Source: CAYTKU01 sp964550845 (GTDB lineage: Bacteria > Patescibacteriota > Patescibacteriia > Magasanikbacterales > UBA922). Taken from it: a stretch of DNA of 21,393 bases. The position numbers and the translations under genes were made by a program. This document shows positions 19,406-21,393 of this stretch, in pieces (position 1 is the first letter of the stretch; every line of letters begins with the position of its first letter). The DNA lies in the NCBI GenBank assembly GCA_964550845.1, contig CAZKAD010000013.1, positions 1 through 21,393 on the forward strand, read 5' to 3'. The notes under the pieces were generated by a model that was not told where the DNA came from, did no database searches, and saw only the letters and a list, made by a program, of their open reading frames with translations.

Positions 19406-20815
19406 TTAGTTTATGAGTGCTGATCCAACAACATTTGGATATTCAGCTGGTCGTGGGGAATCTCTACGAATATCTCGGAAGATATGATCAGGGGAGAGGT
19501 CATCAAATTCATAGATAAATCCATATTTGAGACCTTCATTATCAAGATTGGCAATTCTCATTTGAATAAAGTGTTCGTTAACATTCATAACATTTCCTTT
19601 TACTAAAAACTCAACTGTTTCCCCATCATCAATAAATTCATCTTCAGAGTCTCGAAATGCATCCATCATAAATATTGTAGTCGTACTATTGACGAGATTG
19701 GTCAAGGCAACCTCTGTTCTTTGAGGAGTCAAAGGATCAACCGTGCGAAGTGGAATACAGTTACCACTATCGCTGCGGCAGAGCTGCAAGTCAGAAATAT
19801 TTTCAGATTCTTCGGTTGCTACATCACTTCTTAATCGCAAATCAAGTTCCATAAATCGGGCGCGAATGATTTCATCTGTGACTCCTGCAACAGCTGTTAC
19901 TTGAAAAGAAAAAAGATTTTGAACACCTGCGACAAGTCTTCCTCCCGGAAAACGAGAGCTGACATCAACAAATTTAATACCATTTATCATTGTTTCGGCA
20001 CTGACAGTGTTTCCAACCTGTGGAACAATGTCGTTACCACTTGCCATTCCGAGTGCTTCATGTCCTGCATCAGCTACAGAAACTTGGAAAGCTGCAGCTG
20101 GTGGAGCTTCAGGATCAATTTCGGCAGCAATATAAAGGTAGACGGGAACTCCTGCATCAACACGATAATCAATATCTTCAATAACTACCGTTGTGCTGGC
20201 CATAATTGTCCTTGCAAGCAGACTGGCATCATTAAGGTTTCCATTTCCATAGACAGAAAGAGAACGAATACTTCTGGTAATATCATCAGGAAAAGTATTT
20301 CGATTTCCGGGCACATGATTAAGAGTAGGGAAAAATCTTAGAGCTAAATCTTCAATGCGAATACTCTCATTTTGAGCTTCAACTCGTACGCGAGTTATTA
20401 AATATTTTTCTGTTCCAAGAAGAGCATAGCGAGGATTTCGAAGGGCAGGAAGTTCATTATCAATATTGAGTGATAAAACTCCATTTCTTACCACTGGAGC
20501 GCCAGAACAGCGATTGGCACAGGCTTGTGTGGCAAAATTTTTGAGCTGTGCAAGTGGTGTACATACTCCTGGACGATGTTGAATTTGAGTACCATCATAA
20601 CAACCAACATCAATTCCAGTATAATTTCCACTGGCGCAACCTTTTCCAAAGTTGAGTACACTATAACTATTGACTCCACATTTAGGAGCGGCAGCTACAC
20701 GGTTTTGTGCTGGGGCTGCAGCAAAGGCAAGTCCACCTGCAAGGAAAGCTGCAAGTACTGCCACAGCAAGTTGTGTATTGGTTACTACCTGTATCTTGGC
20801 TTTTGTACGAGGCAT
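19406..20815 (-). CDS. Secreted cysteine-containing protein, paralogue 2
   Basis: A protein of 469 residues with a basic N-terminus (MPRTKAKIQ) and a signal segment at about 13-34 (NTQLAVAVLAAFLAGGLAFA) ending in AAAPAQ. The cysteine domain has C46, C60, C72, C85, C99 and C103 at nearly the same spacing as paralogue 1, with GIDVGCYDGTQIQHRPGVCT and the shared ending of the type NFAxxACANxCS. The rest looks like two or three beta-sandwich-type units, and the conserved late pair is LQLCRSDSGNCIPLR. Identity to paralogue 1 is high in the first 110 residues and lower afterwards. Probably a cell-surface protein; an S-layer or adhesin role is speculation. Confidence 0.84.
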   Translation of the reverse strand: MPRTKAKIQVVTNTQLAVAVLAAFLAGGLAFAAAPAQNRVAAAPKCGVNSYSVLNFGKGCASGNYTGIDVGCYDGTQIQHRPGVCTPLAQLKNFATQACANRCSGAPVVRNGVLSLNIDNELPALRNPRYALLGTEKYLITRVRVEAQNESIRIEDLALRFFPTLNHVPGNRNTFPDDITRSIRSLSVYGNGNLNDASLLARTIMASTTVVIEDIDYRVDAGVPVYLYIAAEIDPEAPPAAAFQVSVADAGHEALGMASGNDIVPQVGNTVSAETMINGIKFVDVSSRFPGGRLVAGVQNLFSFQVTAVAGVTDEIIRARFMELDLRLRSDVATEESENISDLQLCRSDSGNCIPLRTVDPLTPQRTEVALTNLVNSTTTIFMMDAFRDSEDEFIDDGETVEFLVKGNVMNVNEHFIQMRIANLDNEGLKYGFIYEFDDLSPDHIFRDIRRDSPRPAEYPNVVGSALIN

Positions 20816-20847
20816 AGATAGATTTAGAAATTAAACAATATTTTTAA

Positions 20848-20877
20848 AGTATACACTATTTTCTCTTTTTTTCCTAA
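20848..20877 (-). promoter_or_regulatory. Possible promoter of secreted paralogue 2
   Basis: On the minus strand TATACT (complement of 20848-20853) is a good -10 with TG directly before it. The best -35, TTAGGA at 18 bases (complement of 20872-20877), is poor. Confidence 0.35.
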
Positions 20878-20892
20878 GTAAACTGTGTACAA

Positions 20893-20920
20893 TTGACAAA
20901 AGAAACAAAACTATTACAAT
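20893..20920 (+). promoter_or_regulatory. Promoter of thymidine kinase
   Basis: TTGACA (20893-20898), 16 bases, TACAAT (20915-20920). The predicted start near 20927 gives a leader of about 18 bases. The -10 lies in the centre of an inverted repeat. Confidence 0.75.
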
Positions 20921-20927
20921 AGTTTTG
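20906..20927. promoter_or_regulatory. Inverted repeat over the tdk -10, candidate operator
   Basis: CAAAACTAT (20906-20914) and ATAGTTTTG (20919-20927) are perfect 9-base arms separated by TACA. The repeat covers the -10 box and the predicted transcription start. No T-run follows, so a terminator is unlikely. Confidence 0.5.
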
Positions 20928-20944
20928 AATTAAAAAATATTCCT

Positions 20945-21393
20945 ATGCAGTACTACCCTACAAATTCTGGTTGGATTGAAGTAATTGCTGGAAGCATGTT
21001 CTCCGGCAAAACAGAAGAACTTATCCGTCGACTGAAGCGTGCACACTATGCCAAACAAAAAGTTCAAGTTTTCAAGCCGGTTGTAGATAAACGCTATGAT
21101 GAAAATGCGGTCATTAGTCATGAAGGATTTCGTATAGAAGGGGTGGCTGTAGATAGACCACTGCATATCATGTACCTACTTGATGACGATACCAAAATTG
21201 TCGGAATTGACGAAGCGCAATTTTTTTCTGATGAAATTGTCGTGGTTGCGAATTATTTGGCAGACAAGGGGTTAAGGGTGATTGTGGCCGGTCTGGATCA
21301 GGATTATTTGGGTCAGCCATTTGGCCCTATGCCAGAGCTTCTTTCTGTTGCTGAATATGTGACCAAAACTCATGCCATTTGTATGGTCTGTGG
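20945..21393 (+). CDS. tdk: Thymidine kinase, type II (3' partial)
   Basis: Salvage kinase that phosphorylates thymidine with ATP. The visible 149 codons begin MQYYPTNSGWIEVIAGSMFS and contain the Walker A loop GSMFSGKTEELIRRLKRA (residues 16-33), the Walker B-like motif VGIDEAQFF with the catalytic Glu, and VIVAGLDQDYLGQPFGPM, all typical of the TK1-like family. The window ends just after ICMVCG, which should be the first zinc-binding cysteine pair of the C-terminal domain. The lid and the second cysteine pair lie outside the window. The gene has its own consensus-like promoter and is divergent from the secreted paralogue gene. Confidence 0.94.
   Translation, partial: MQYYPTNSGWIEVIAGSMFSGKTEELIRRLKRAHYAKQKVQVFKPVVDKRYDENAVISHEGFRIEGVAVDRPLHIMYLLDDDTKIVGIDEAQFFSDEIVVVANYLADKGLRVIVAGLDQDYLGQPFGPMPELLSVAEYVTKTHAICMVC

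Noticed and set aside
1..21393. CRISPR arrays, insertion sequences or long tandem repeats
   Set aside because: No regularly spaced repeats, transposase or terminal inverted repeats were seen.

Overview
The window looks like a compact, AT-rich bacterial chromosome segment, most likely from the Candidate Phyla Radiation (Patescibacteria, Parcubacteria-like). That placement is an inference. It rests on very tight gene packing, many short or lineage-specific genes, an ECF sigma/DUF5667 pair, an HRDC-XseA fusion, standalone minimal domains, tRNAs without encoded CCA, and almost no Shine-Dalgarno sequences. TGA is used as a stop (for example in the mutY/capA overlap), so the code is standard here. 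No phage, insertion sequence or CRISPR array is visible. No gene-free stretch exceeds 300 bases; the longest (6147-6410, 264 bases) holds two terminators, a two-copy hairpin element and a candidate small RNA locus.

Layout. 1-3755 (+): a mutY fragment (5' end outside the window), a CapA-like metallophosphatase, a 49-residue membrane protein, and xseA with an N-terminal HRDC domain, closed by a bidirectional terminator. 3771-5495 (-): an ECF sigma factor followed by a membrane-anchored DUF5667 protein. 5662-6146 (+): xseB and a minimal O6-alkylguanine alkyltransferase-like protein. 6411-6684 (-): tRNA-Gly(TCC), initiator tRNA-Met and tRNA-Gly(GCC) under a consensus promoter. 6741-9453 (-): an MgtC/SapB protein, a THUMP RNA methyltransferase that begins 3 bases after tRNA-Arg(TCT), and a Xer-type tyrosine recombinase.

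9542-12166 (+): a consensus promoter driving a 43-residue membrane protein with its own terminator, an unknown acidic protein, a SpoU/TrmH methyltransferase, an unknown helical protein and a DJ-1/PfpI protein. 12170-14296 (-): a two-gene operon of an ATP-grasp ligase and a candidate GNAT/FemAB-type acyltransferase. 14361-17784 (-): an operon of rpiB, an rpe-like gene, an AhpF/TrxB-like flavoprotein, a small membrane protein and a PfkB sugar kinase, joining pentose phosphate interconversion with thiol redox. 17891-20815 (-): two tandem paralogous secreted cysteine-containing proteins. 20945-end (+): a thymidine kinase cut by the window edge.

The strongest candidates for something undescribed are the two-copy hairpin with a conserved TAGGGTTA loop and covarying stem (6188-6383), the adjacent back-to-back promoter core, the ATP-grasp/acyltransferase pair, the tandem secreted cysteine-rich family, and the tRNA-Arg/methyltransferase junction.
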